64,000 nt of DNA, from NCBI RefSeq assembly GCF_000204135.1, contig NC_015408.1:558001-622000 (forward strand). Reading direction: 5' to 3'. The notes beneath the pieces are model-generated. The model was not told where the DNA came from and did not search any database. It was given only the letters and a program-made list of their open reading frames with translations. This document shows, piece by piece, positions 50,774 through 59,756 of this stretch. Each line of letters begins with the position of its first letter. Within the stretch, counting starts at the first letter, position 1. The position numbers and the translations under genes are program-made. This stretch comes from Chlamydia pecorum E58. GTDB lineage: Bacteria > Chlamydiota > Chlamydiia > Chlamydiales > Chlamydiaceae.

Positions 50774-53233
50774 TTAGAAGAGAATTTTCATGCTGACGCT
50801 GCCGTGGTATTTCTGTGCGTTATGTCCTAATTCACAGGTGGCGTTTCCGAAAAGCTCCACGCGATGGAAGAGAACATAGTGGTTTGTAAATTGCACAAGA
50901 ACAGCTTGAGGCTCTAGGTCTAACATTTCTGCTTTCCAGGAAATCCCGTTGGAAAGGAGGGAAATTTCCCCATGGGAGTGCTTACGAAAGACATTGGGAA
51001 CATACGCTAAAGAGAAATTCATAGAGTTTCTTGCTTTGTATCCGTGTCTTTCGAACTTTATCCCTGTAGGGATCCACAGGCTCATCAGACGCATATCATC
51101 GAAACTTCGTGCTTCCTCTCCAGATTCTTCGAATGCCTGCTGGTCATAGAACACTCCTTGAAGCTTGATAAAGGGAGTAATTCTACATGGGGATCTTGGA
51201 TGTCCTCCAGTAATGGGGACTCCTGTAGCGAACTCTCCAGACCAACACGTACTCAACCAGGGACTTTCCTGGGAATCCGTAAAGGTGTAGTGGGTTTTTA
51301 GGGTATGAGAAGTTCTGCTGAAGCTAACTTTTGCAGAACATAGTGTTGCTAATGTCGCCTCATCTGTAACTTGTGCATATACAGAGCCAAATTGCGTTAC
51401 AGAGAGATTTTGAGATACAGAAAAATCCTGAGATTTTCCAAAGATCTGCCCTCCAGAAATCCCTAAGAGGTGGGAGGAAAACAGCCGGCAGTTCAATCCT
51501 AAAACCCCGCCGAGGCTTTCGTATCTATGGCTTTCTTTATCCCCATCGTTGTGCTCAAAGTAATTGACAATTCCTGAAGACCAGACTCCTAAGGAGGAAA
51601 AAGGATTTTCAACACTAGACTCTATGAGGGAAAAAACAGCACGCATGTCCATGGCTACATCCCAAGCACTCGTCGGCACTAACGTTCCCTTACGCTCGGG
51701 ATGTAAAACATAGCCTGTGGGTTCCCAAGTAATTGAAGCTTTTTTTATGGCAGCTTCTCCCTTAGGATCTTGGGTATCCTTCCATTGGATATTCCAATTT
51801 CCCTGATAGCCGTAATGGGATTCCGGCTTCCCTATAGGAAGAGCCTCTATTTTTGAAACCTGAATATTTTCAGACTCTTTTGCTTTGAGTTCTAAGATAT
51901 CTACGGTAAAGCTATGTTGTAAATCAGGATGCTCATAAAAGCTATGATGGGGAGTACTTAACATGATAGGGTTCTGTAAAGAGAGCCTTCCCCCTTGGGA
52001 GATGATGCTTGCTGCTTGTTGGGGAGGGGTGTTGGTAAGGTGTAAACAGAGATTCGCAAGGGAGATATCCTTATCACATTGTAAAATGGTGTTTTTATCC
52101 ATACGCACACAGGAATCTTGCTCTTGAGTAAATGAGCGCATATTTACTACAGCATCATCTTCTAAAGATAACGTTCCTGAGGCTAAACGGACATCTTGTG
52201 TGAAAATAGAGGTGAGATCTTCAAGAGTTTTCTCTTTGTTGGAGAACTGAGCCCCAGAAAAACGTAGTGTTCCTCGATACTTATGTGAACCCTCAGGAGC
52301 ATTCAAGACAAGCTCTTCCGTAGGGTTTCCAATTTGGATAAGGGGATCATAGAAAGAAATATGATTTCCTTCTGTAGCGCGCAATTGTGTGATGCGTGCT
52401 CCATGATGAAGATGGATCGCATTGCGCATGCGTTTATTAGGTTGTGAGGAGACAGTGTTTCCTTCAAAGATAATATTCCCATAATCTGCAGATAACGCTA
52501 ACGTTCCTCCAGCGGCAATGGCGATTGCTCCTCCTCCAGGATGGGTATCACTATGGGCATGGTTATTTTTAAAGAGTGTGGATAGCCCTGAAGAAATCGT
52601 CAGATGATGGGCGTAAATCGCGCCGCCATTGCCTTGGGAGGTACTGTTGTGAGAAAAGGTCAGTATCTCATTTCCAGAAAAGCTAACAGAGGGAACAGCT
52701 TCCTTAGAGCCTAAAAGGAACGGACAGTAAATCGCCCCGCCGTTTCCTGTTGAGGTGTTGTTGCAAAAGAGAAGGTTATGGTTATTTTGGATAAGCACAG
52801 GCCCTAAGCTATAGAGAGCCCCTTGTCCTGTTCCTGAGGTTGTGGAGGAGGGCGCTTGAATGAAGGACACCATGGAAAAGCCTGAGAGTGTGACGCTATG
52901 ACCTAAGGCTTGGTGGCTGATCGTTGCTCCTATAGCGTTTGATTGGACATGGTCAAAAATTAATGCGTGTTGATTTCCAATAAAGGCAAGATTTCCCTCC
53001 GTATTGGTAAAGCAATTTGCGGTTTTATCTAGAGGGAAAAGGGCATGGGAAATCTCGACACTGTTTGAGAACACGTATGAGGTCCCTCCGGAATCCTTAG
53101 AGATCCTCGGAGATAAAAGATGAAGGTTTTGGTTAGGGCTGTAGCTGTCCAGTTCTGATAAGTAGATCACACTAGCGGAAAGGCTGTAGGAAGATAGGAG
53201 ACAGGTAATACATGAGAAACGAAATCTGCGCAT
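50774..53233 (-). CDS. pmp: Polymorphic membrane protein, short G-like
   Basis: 819 residues, the shortest complete member here. Signal about 1-20 (MRRFRFSCITCLLSSYSLSAS). Fewer repeats than in its neighbours: GGAIYCPF, GGAIYAHH, GGAIAIAAGG. The middle domain has FYDPLIQIG, YRGTLRFSGAQF, VRLASGTLSLEDDA. The barrel starts near GTLVPTSAWDVAMDMRAVF and ends QKYHGSVSMKILF. A compact passenger could mean loss of repeat units. Followed by the strong terminator at 50737, so transcription ends here. Confidence 0.85.
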   Translation of the reverse strand: MRRFRFSCITCLLSSYSLSASVIYLSELDSYSPNQNLHLLSPRISKDSGGTSYVFSNSVEISHALFPLDKTANCFTNTEGNLAFIGNQHALIFDHVQSNAIGATISHQALGHSVTLSGFSMVSFIQAPSSTTSGTGQGALYSLGPVLIQNNHNLLFCNNTSTGNGGAIYCPFLLGSKEAVPSVSFSGNEILTFSHNSTSQGNGGAIYAHHLTISSGLSTLFKNNHAHSDTHPGGGAIAIAAGGTLALSADYGNIIFEGNTVSSQPNKRMRNAIHLHHGARITQLRATEGNHISFYDPLIQIGNPTEELVLNAPEGSHKYRGTLRFSGAQFSNKEKTLEDLTSIFTQDVRLASGTLSLEDDAVVNMRSFTQEQDSCVRMDKNTILQCDKDISLANLCLHLTNTPPQQAASIISQGGRLSLQNPIMLSTPHHSFYEHPDLQHSFTVDILELKAKESENIQVSKIEALPIGKPESHYGYQGNWNIQWKDTQDPKGEAAIKKASITWEPTGYVLHPERKGTLVPTSAWDVAMDMRAVFSLIESSVENPFSSLGVWSSGIVNYFEHNDGDKESHRYESLGGVLGLNCRLFSSHLLGISGGQIFGKSQDFSVSQNLSVTQFGSVYAQVTDEATLATLCSAKVSFSRTSHTLKTHYTFTDSQESPWLSTCWSGEFATGVPITGGHPRSPCRITPFIKLQGVFYDQQAFEESGEEARSFDDMRLMSLWIPTGIKFERHGYKARNSMNFSLAYVPNVFRKHSHGEISLLSNGISWKAEMLDLEPQAVLVQFTNHYVLFHRVELFGNATCELGHNAQKYHGSVSMKILF

Positions 53234-53313
53234 GTTCTAATCACTGTTAAGTTATGAAGGGGGAACTTTACTTAAGGATAAAAAAAGAAATCAAGGGAAA
53301 TGCCGAAAAGGAA

Positions 53314-53342
53314 CCTAAGGTAGATATAGAGTCTACCTTAGG
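53314..53342 (-). terminator. Stem-loop between two pmp genes
   Basis: Arms CCTAAGGTAGA and TCTACCTTAGG (11 bases, perfect) around loop TATAGAG, immediately past the stop of the 1066-residue Pmp on the minus strand. T content after it is modest (TTCCTTTTC), so termination is likely but not certain. Confidence 0.65.
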
Positions 53343-53350
53343 AGAACACA

Positions 53351-56300
53351 TTAGAAACGGATTTTGCTTCCCAAATCTACACTGTAGTTTCGAGAGGAAC
53401 TGCGGATTTCCGCTGCGCAATGTCCAAATACTTCCCAGCGAGGATCAAAAATAAAGTGGTTTTCACCAAGAATGAGGAAAGCTTGCCTAGAAGGATTTGT
53501 AGCGTAGGTTTTCCACGAGTCCCCAGAGTAGAGTAATGTCGTTAAGCAGTGGGGATTATGACGATACACATCAGGAACATAATATACTGAAAGGCAATAG
53601 CCCCCGTCAGTCTGGGTGTATTCTCTCTTTAGCTTTAGCCCTACGGGGAGAGCAAGGTTCAGTAAGCGGCTATTTGTAAAGGCTCTACCTTCTGAGGAAA
53701 TCTCAGAAAAGCTTCCTTGATGGGCATAGGCAAGGTGAACCTTAACCACAGGAGAGAGTATAGGAAGAAAAGGCAGAGGATGAACCTGTATTCCAGGGAT
53801 ATATGCACTAGCTTCTCCCGAGATGAACTCGTTATCCCAAGAGCCTTCCGCTTCAGGATACCTGGTATAGCGGGTTTTCATGGTGTTGCTTGTATAGCCG
53901 AAGGTCACCTGTATATCCGTATGAACTGGAAATTCCTCCGGGAGTTTTGACGTCAGTTCTTTAGGGAGCTTGGATCTTCCTAAAGTAAAGAAATCTCGAG
54001 GGTGTAGGGTATGCAAATGCTTGAAGAACAAAGATCCAGCGTAAGTTTGCGCTTTATTTTTGGTAACGTCATAATCCTTATCTCTAAGATAGAGCTGACA
54101 GAATGCTAGGGTAATCGCATCTTCTTTAGGTGTAAGGGCACTTCCTGCTAGGGCATAACCCGCAGCAATATGTCGGTAACGCTTTGCTCTTTCTGTCCCA
54201 TCCCTATGGAAGAAGTTCCCTACGCTTGCGATCCAAAATCCCTGGCGGTGTTGTTCTCCTACGGAGCATATCCCCAGAAGATGATGCACCGCGCGCATAT
54301 CCATAAACGTCCCCCATAACGTATTGGGAACTAAAGAGGCTCGTTGTTCCAAATTCGGAACATATCCTGTTTTTGTCCACGTTACAGTTGCTGTTGTTTT
54401 TATTGGTGTTGCTCCTGGAGCTGTAGGAGCACTGCTCCAAAGAATCGACCATGTACCCTGGTGGCCAAAGTGCTCTTGCGTATCCTGAGCAATAGGAAAA
54501 TTGGAAGTTGTTAATGCAGCAGGAGTGATAAATTCAACAAAATCAAAAACTTTGGAGGCGCCTAGCTCATGTTGCTCATAGGCATTCCCATAGGGATCTG
54601 TAAGAGTAATCGGCCCTGAAAGATTAATACTTTTTCCTGATCCAGAAACTTCCAACGTAGCACGGCGTGTAGGATCTCCAGAAACTAAAGAATTTACGTT
54701 TATCGCGAGGTTGGTGACTGTAATATCTTCTGTCGTTGAGGCTAATTTTGTCCCGACATCCATAAGGAGAAGAGAAGACTCCTCTTGAACAAAAGCTTTA
54801 TTTACTGTGAGGGTGACACCTTCCTTTAAAGCTAAAGTCCCATTACTTAATGTGACTGCTTGCGCAAATGTAGAGTTGAGATTGTCTTGTATAGCTTTCT
54901 CTTCTTTGGAGAGCTTTTCTCCTGAGAATACAATCGTCCCTCCATACTCTTGCTTTGTCGTTGGGTCTGTCTGGTTAATAGTTAATATGTCGGTAGTAGT
55001 ATTCCCGGTATTTCCTGTTGTGGAGCTGGTAATCGGGTCATAGAAAAAGATGCTGTTTCCTGCTGTTGCGCGTAAGTTTGTGAACTTGGCAGAGTCCGCA
55101 AGGTCGATAGCATTTCTTTTAGAGGCTGGAGTTACTCCAGAAGTATGGGCAATATTCCCATCAAAAGTAATGTTTCCGCCTTCTGCAGAAAGGCTAATTG
55201 TGCCACTTTGAGCAATGGCAATAGCTCCACCTTTGGGAGCTGTTGCATTAGTTACGCGGTTGTTTACAAAAAACGCTCCGGTTCCTGCTGAGGATAAGGT
55301 GAGATTTTTCGCGTAAATCGCTCCGCCGTTAGCTGTTGCGCTATTGTTCGTAAAGACCAGAGATTGGTTCCCAGAGAGAATGAGCTCTGGAGCTGTCGCT
55401 CCAGCCCCTACAGCTGGTACGCTTGCATGTTTCCCAAGGAGGACTCGTGCTGTAGTCCCTCCAGGAGAAGAGGGAGGACTCGCTGGAGAGGAGGGACTTG
55501 GAGAGCTAGAGCTTGATCCAGGAGTTCCAGGTGTCCCTGCTGGGGCTCCAGCCCCTGATGCTGGAGCCCCACTAGAAGCTCCTCCTGCTGGAGCTCCAGT
55601 AGAGGCTCCTGAATTTGCTCCGTTGGTTTGTTGAGAGGGATCAAGATTTCCTCCAGTTCCAGGAGCAGAGTTTGCTGGGGCTGAACTTCCCCCAGAGCTT
55701 CCAGAACCCCCACTGTTGTTTTGAGCAGGATTTGAGGGTTGGTTTGTTGGGCTTGCCGCAGGTGCTATGCAGTAAATCGCCCCACCATTTCCATCAGTTT
55801 CAGTAGCTTTGTTTGAATCAAACACAAGACTGTTGTTCCCTATAAGGGAACATCCTGTTTCCGTATAGATAGCCCCTCCACTGACTCCAGCACTGTTATT
55901 CACAAAAGAAACAGTGGCTAAGCTTGAGGAAATCTCTACCTGCCCAGAGGCATAAATCGCACCGCCTTTTTTTCCTGTGGCTACAGTATTCTCTGAAAAG
56001 GAAACTGCAGAATTCTTAGAAAGAGAAAGGGCTTTGGTAGAGATTGCCCCACCATCATTTGCTGAGGCATTCTTTGAAAACACTACGGAAGTCGTATCGG
56101 CAATTTCAACATTGCCCCCACATTTTATCGCTCCTTTTTCACTATTATTAGCAGGGGAACTGCTAGTAGGAGAACTAAGAAAAGAGAGCTTGGAAAATCC
56201 AGATAGGGATAGGTGCTTATCTGAGGCAGAGACGCTAATGGCAGCACCCTCAGCAGAGGATTTTATCGTATCAAAGCTTAGGGAGAAGCCGTTTCCAAGG

Positions 56301-56551
56301 AAAGAAAGGCTTTCGGAGGCATTAGAAAAACAACTGTTTGTAAGGGCCGTAGTCTCCCCTAAATGTGCAAAGGAAACATCTCCAGTGAGGGTATAGGTAG
56401 TATCAGTTGTAGTGGCGTTTCCTGTAAAGGAGGTGGTGTTTTCCCCATCTATACTATCTTGGGGAGAAAGAAGGGTTTCAGTGGCACATAAAGAAGGGAA
56501 ATAAAAGAGACCTAGAGAGGAGAGAAAAAGACAAGAAAGGGAGGCTTTCAT
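53351..56551 (-). CDS. pmp: Polymorphic membrane protein, G-like, with long low-complexity loop
   Basis: 1066 residues, the largest. Signal MKASLSCLFLSSLGLFYFPSLCA. Passenger repeats are GGAISTKA, GGAIYASG, GGAIYTET, GGAIYCIA (next to the loop), GGAIYAKN and GGAIAIAQ. Residues of about 263-370 are a Gly/Ser/Ala/Pro/Asn-rich stretch (GGSGSSGGSSAPANS... SSPGG) with nothing like it at such length elsewhere in the window. The middle domain is FYDPITSSTTG, YGGTIVFSGEKLSKEEK, VTLSNGTLALKEGVTL. Barrel ends SSRNYSVDLGSKIRF. Otherwise a normal G-type autotransporter. Confidence 0.87.
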   Translation of the reverse strand: MKASLSCLFLSSLGLFYFPSLCATETLLSPQDSIDGENTTSFTGNATTTDTTYTLTGDVSFAHLGETTALTNSCFSNASESLSFLGNGFSLSFDTIKSSAEGAAISVSASDKHLSLSGFSKLSFLSSPTSSSPANNSEKGAIKCGGNVEIADTTSVVFSKNASANDGGAISTKALSLSKNSAVSFSENTVATGKKGGAIYASGQVEISSSLATVSFVNNSAGVSGGAIYTETGCSLIGNNSLVFDSNKATETDGNGGAIYCIAPAASPTNQPSNPAQNNSGGSGSSGGSSAPANSAPGTGGNLDPSQQTNGANSGASTGAPAGGASSGAPASGAGAPAGTPGTPGSSSSSPSPSSPASPPSSPGGTTARVLLGKHASVPAVGAGATAPELILSGNQSLVFTNNSATANGGAIYAKNLTLSSAGTGAFFVNNRVTNATAPKGGAIAIAQSGTISLSAEGGNITFDGNIAHTSGVTPASKRNAIDLADSAKFTNLRATAGNSIFFYDPITSSTTGNTGNTTTDILTINQTDPTTKQEYGGTIVFSGEKLSKEEKAIQDNLNSTFAQAVTLSNGTLALKEGVTLTVNKAFVQEESSLLLMDVGTKLASTTEDITVTNLAINVNSLVSGDPTRRATLEVSGSGKSINLSGPITLTDPYGNAYEQHELGASKVFDFVEFITPAALTTSNFPIAQDTQEHFGHQGTWSILWSSAPTAPGATPIKTTATVTWTKTGYVPNLEQRASLVPNTLWGTFMDMRAVHHLLGICSVGEQHRQGFWIASVGNFFHRDGTERAKRYRHIAAGYALAGSALTPKEDAITLAFCQLYLRDKDYDVTKNKAQTYAGSLFFKHLHTLHPRDFFTLGRSKLPKELTSKLPEEFPVHTDIQVTFGYTSNTMKTRYTRYPEAEGSWDNEFISGEASAYIPGIQVHPLPFLPILSPVVKVHLAYAHQGSFSEISSEGRAFTNSRLLNLALPVGLKLKREYTQTDGGYCLSVYYVPDVYRHNPHCLTTLLYSGDSWKTYATNPSRQAFLILGENHFIFDPRWEVFGHCAAEIRSSSRNYSVDLGSKIRF
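55440..55765 (-). repeat. Low-complexity Gly/Ala/Ser/Pro coding repeat
   Basis: Degenerate repeats built from GCTCCAG/GGAGCTCC-type units encode repeated SGAPAGGAS/GAPAGTPG elements. Base composition is richer in G and C than flanking sequence, consistent with expansion by slippage. Confidence 0.7.
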
Positions 56552-56669
56552 ACCTTGAAATTTTTACTTTAAAGATTATCGCATTCATAACAAAAAGGAA
56601 AAAATGAAAGCAAGAGCTTCCCTTTCAGTCGCATTCAAAAAGCCCTTGTTCTCAAGAATCAAGAGAAAA

Positions 56670-56910
56670 CTATTTAAAGCCAAACATGAACTTTATTCTC
56701 ACGGTTACACTATAGTTTTGTGAAGAGACTCTGAATGCAAAGTTTCCCGGATTAAACATTTCTGGAGAGGATGTCAGGGGTTCCTATACGAACGAGCAGA
56801 GTGTCTGGCATAAAGATTTGCCAGGAATCTGATGATGCGTGTAGTGAGATGGGGCTACGAATATCTTTTGTAAAAAGACGAGAGCACAATTCAAAGAGTT
56901 TTTTAGACAT
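56670..56910 (-). pseudogene. pmp: Decayed C-terminal remnant of a pmp
   Basis: On the minus strand two short frames show the end of a Pmp barrel: SSDSWQIFMPDTLLVRIG (compare SGDSWQTFGTNLARNALLIRAG in the next gene), then, in another frame after a stop, MFNPGNFAFRVSSQNYSVTVRIKF (compare EMFSQFAFELKSSSRSYSVDLGSKIRF). A frameshift and stop separate them, and no passenger or middle domain is left. It is therefore the tail of a lost pmp, which lies between two intact ones. Confidence 0.75.
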
Positions 56911-56932
56911 GACTGTAGGGACTCGTAAATGA

Positions 56933-56971
56933 AAAACCCCCTTATTCTTGAAATAAGAATAAGAGGGTTTT
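56933..56971 (-). terminator. Strong terminator after pmp 56992
   Basis: 17-base arms (56933-56949 and 56955-56971) with one mismatch that pairs as G-U in RNA, followed on the minus strand by a T run. Located 21 bases past the stop codon. Confidence 0.85.
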
Positions 56972-56991
56972 AAGGAAAAGAACCCTAGGAG

Positions 56992-59673
56992 TTAGAACCG
57001 AATTTTACTTCCAAGATCTACACTGTAGCTTCTGGAAGAGCTTTTGAGTTCAAAGGCAAACTGGCTAAACATTTCCCAAGTGTCGGAAAATGTAAAGTAA
57101 TTTCCCGCACGAATAAGTAGAGCATTTCTAGCCAAGTTTGTTCCGAAGGTTTGCCAAGAATCCCCACTAATGATGAGCGTAGTTGTGCAATCTGGATTAC
57201 TTCGAATAATATCAGGAACATAAGCAATAGAAAGATCATATGAGGACAATCCCATAGATTTCTCTAGTTTTATTCCTATAGGCATGCCGAAGTTGAAAAG
57301 ATCGCTAGTTTCGAAAGAGCGAGCTGCTTCTCCAGATTCTTTAAAGTCTTCTTGGTGAGCATAGGTGAGTTGTACTTTCACAAAAGGTGAGTAGGATGAA
57401 AACCATCGAAAATGTTGAGTAGGAATGGAAACAAGCCCTCCTATTTCCATCCCTAACCCATCATTTCCCCAACTACTTTGAACTTCTTGGGGGGTTGGCT
57501 GTGTGTATGATGTTTTCATGTCATTGCTAGAATGACAGTAAGTTAATTGTGCGTTCAGCATTAGAGCTATTGGCCCCCAAGCACTATAAGACCCTTGAGG
57601 AAGGAGGTTTGTGATGTAGTCTAAACGACCTTCGTGTTGGAAGTTTATAGAGCCTGCATACGAAGTAATATGATTTTTCGTAACGAGGCGGTCTTTATCT
57701 CTTCCGAAAAGCTGGCAAAAAGCAAGATTTAAGACATTGTCCTCTATTGTAGGTGTGCTTGCTCCGATAATGTACCCTGCAGATCGATGACGGAATCCCT
57801 GTTGGATTTCAGAGCCCTTGTTAATGTTATCCCTATGGAAGAAGTTTCCAATAGCAGAAGCCCAGATGCCCCTTCCTTCATTTAGAGAGTCTGAACTTCT
57901 TTTCATTACCTCTTGGATAGAGCGAACGTCTACAAACACTCCCCAAAGACTATTGGGAACAAGGTTTCCTCGTTTTTGTGGATTGGGAATATATCCTGTT
58001 TTTGCCCAAGACAAAGTTGCTGTTTGTGTTTGTGGAGCAGTTCCTCCTCCCGCGCCAGTGCCTGGGACCCACTTCACAGCCCATGTTCCTTGATAGCCAT
58101 AGTGTTGTGGAGTTTGCTCTGTTATCTGAGGATTAGTATTGTTACTATCAGGTGGAGTTGCAGTTCCTGCTCCTCCTGTAGAACCTGCAGAGAGCTCTAC
58201 AAAACTAAAGTCTTGAGAATTTCTTAGATCGGGATTTTCGTAGGCATTGCCACCATCATCCATTAACGTAATGGGACCTGATAGTGTTACGTTTTGACTG
58301 CTAGCAGTAGCTGAAAGTGTCACTTTATCTGTTCCGTTTAAGGAACTCATGTTCACAGCAAGGTTAGTCACTGTAACACTCGCTGTGCTTGCAGATAGGG
58401 TAGTACCCGCATCCATTAGCAGGGTAGAGCCTGATTCTTGAGTAAATGTATTTGTATCTACTGTAACGCCATCTTTTAAAACTAGAGAGCCACTTTTTAA
58501 AGTTACAGGTTGTTTAAACGTAGACTTAAGATTTGCACCTGAACTTTGTTGTTTTTCCGTTTCAGAGAGCTTTTCTCCTGAAAAAACAATGGAGCCTCCG
58601 TAAGTTGCTGAACTTTCAGGATTATTGATGTTTAAGTCGCCTGATGAAGCAGCAGAATCTCCTGTAATAGGATCATAGAAGTAAATCGAATTTCCTTCAG
58701 TAGCTCTAAGGACAGTAAACTTGGCTTGACTCCCTAAATCAATAGCGTTTCTAGTAGGGGTTCCTGCTCCTCCAGTCGTATTAGTTGTATTGCCATTAAA
58801 GGTAATATTACCTCCATCTGCAGAGAGACTAATTTCTCCATTGTCAGCAATCGCAATCGCCCCACCTTTTGGTGATGACGTTGCGCTTGCAGTGTTATTG
58901 GTAAAGAGCACACCCTTACCTTCACTAGATAGGGTAAGGCTTTGTGCATAAATTGCGCCTCCACTTCCTGAAGCAGTATTGTTTATAAAGGTAACTTCGT
59001 TATTGTCTTTGATAGTGAGTATAGGAGCTGGAGGAGGAACTGCTGGTGGTTGCTTGAAGCAGCAAATAGCTCCGCCATTGATATTCGATCCAGAGGTTTT
59101 ATTGCTATCAAAGAGGACAGTTTGATTCCCTGAAATCGTACAGTTTCCTTGTGAGCAGGTGGCGCCTCCAGTAGTTGTGGAAGCGTTATTTATGAAGGTA
59201 ACATAGTTATTGTTCGTAAGATTAATAGTCCCTGCAGATTCAATCGCTCCAGTTCCTGTAGTGCTTGATGGAGAAGCAATAAAGGATAGGGTAGAAAAAT
59301 CCATAAGAGTCAAGGTTTTATCCGCACCTTTAGCATTTATAGCTCCAGGATTACTTGCTGCCACATTAATAGTGTTAAAGGACATGGAATAGCCATTGCC
59401 ATCAAATGTTAAGTCTCCAGCTTGTTCCTGAAAACACGCAGAAGAGAGTGGGCTTCCACTGCTTCCTGCATTATAAATAGACATATCTCCAGTACAGGAG
59501 TACGTTGTTCCTGCACTGTCATTAGTGGCTTTAGGAGTAAACTGCACTGTATTTCCACTTCCGCTGTAGCTATCCGCAGAGCCTAAAGGGGTTTCTGCAG
59601 AAAATAAAGAAAAACTAGAAAAAGGGAGGGCTATGGCTGAAGAAACCAACAGCCTATGCAGAGAACATTTCAT
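56992..59673 (-). CDS. pmp: Polymorphic membrane protein, G-like
   Basis: 893 residues with signal MKCSLHRLLVSSAIALPFSSFSLFSA. Passenger repeats are GGATCSQG, GGAICCFK, GGAIYAQS and GGAIAIAD; the Pro-rich loop here is short (KQPPAVPPPAPI). The middle domain has FYDPITGDSA, YGGSIVFSGEKLSETEK and VTLKSGSLVLKDGVTV. The barrel from NLVPNSLWGVFVDVRSIQEV ends SSRSYSVDLGSKIRF. It sits between the remnant (56670) and the member at 59757. A 17-base A run lies 43 bases before its start. Confidence 0.88.
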   Translation of the reverse strand: MKCSLHRLLVSSAIALPFSSFSLFSAETPLGSADSYSGSGNTVQFTPKATNDSAGTTYSCTGDMSIYNAGSSGSPLSSACFQEQAGDLTFDGNGYSMSFNTINVAASNPGAINAKGADKTLTLMDFSTLSFIASPSSTTGTGAIESAGTINLTNNNYVTFINNASTTTGGATCSQGNCTISGNQTVLFDSNKTSGSNINGGAICCFKQPPAVPPPAPILTIKDNNEVTFINNTASGSGGAIYAQSLTLSSEGKGVLFTNNTASATSSPKGGAIAIADNGEISLSADGGNITFNGNTTNTTGGAGTPTRNAIDLGSQAKFTVLRATEGNSIYFYDPITGDSAASSGDLNINNPESSATYGGSIVFSGEKLSETEKQQSSGANLKSTFKQPVTLKSGSLVLKDGVTVDTNTFTQESGSTLLMDAGTTLSASTASVTVTNLAVNMSSLNGTDKVTLSATASSQNVTLSGPITLMDDGGNAYENPDLRNSQDFSFVELSAGSTGGAGTATPPDSNNTNPQITEQTPQHYGYQGTWAVKWVPGTGAGGGTAPQTQTATLSWAKTGYIPNPQKRGNLVPNSLWGVFVDVRSIQEVMKRSSDSLNEGRGIWASAIGNFFHRDNINKGSEIQQGFRHRSAGYIIGASTPTIEDNVLNLAFCQLFGRDKDRLVTKNHITSYAGSINFQHEGRLDYITNLLPQGSYSAWGPIALMLNAQLTYCHSSNDMKTSYTQPTPQEVQSSWGNDGLGMEIGGLVSIPTQHFRWFSSYSPFVKVQLTYAHQEDFKESGEAARSFETSDLFNFGMPIGIKLEKSMGLSSYDLSIAYVPDIIRSNPDCTTTLIISGDSWQTFGTNLARNALLIRAGNYFTFSDTWEMFSQFAFELKSSSRSYSVDLGSKIRF

Positions 59674-59715
59674 GGCAATATCTATAAAAAATTAAAATAT
59701 TTTTCCTGATGCACA

Positions 59716-59732
59716 AAAAAAAAAAAAAAAAC
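59716..59732. repeat. Homopolymer tract, 17 A
   Basis: 17 A on the plus strand (17 T on the minus), 43 bases before the ATG at 59673 and 24 bases past the stop of the Pmp at 59757. A short AT stem (CTAAAAA/TTTTTAG, 59736-59760) precedes it, so it may also serve as that gene's terminator tail. Confidence 0.8.
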
Positions 59733-59756
59733 AACTAAAAAATCATTTCTTCTTTT

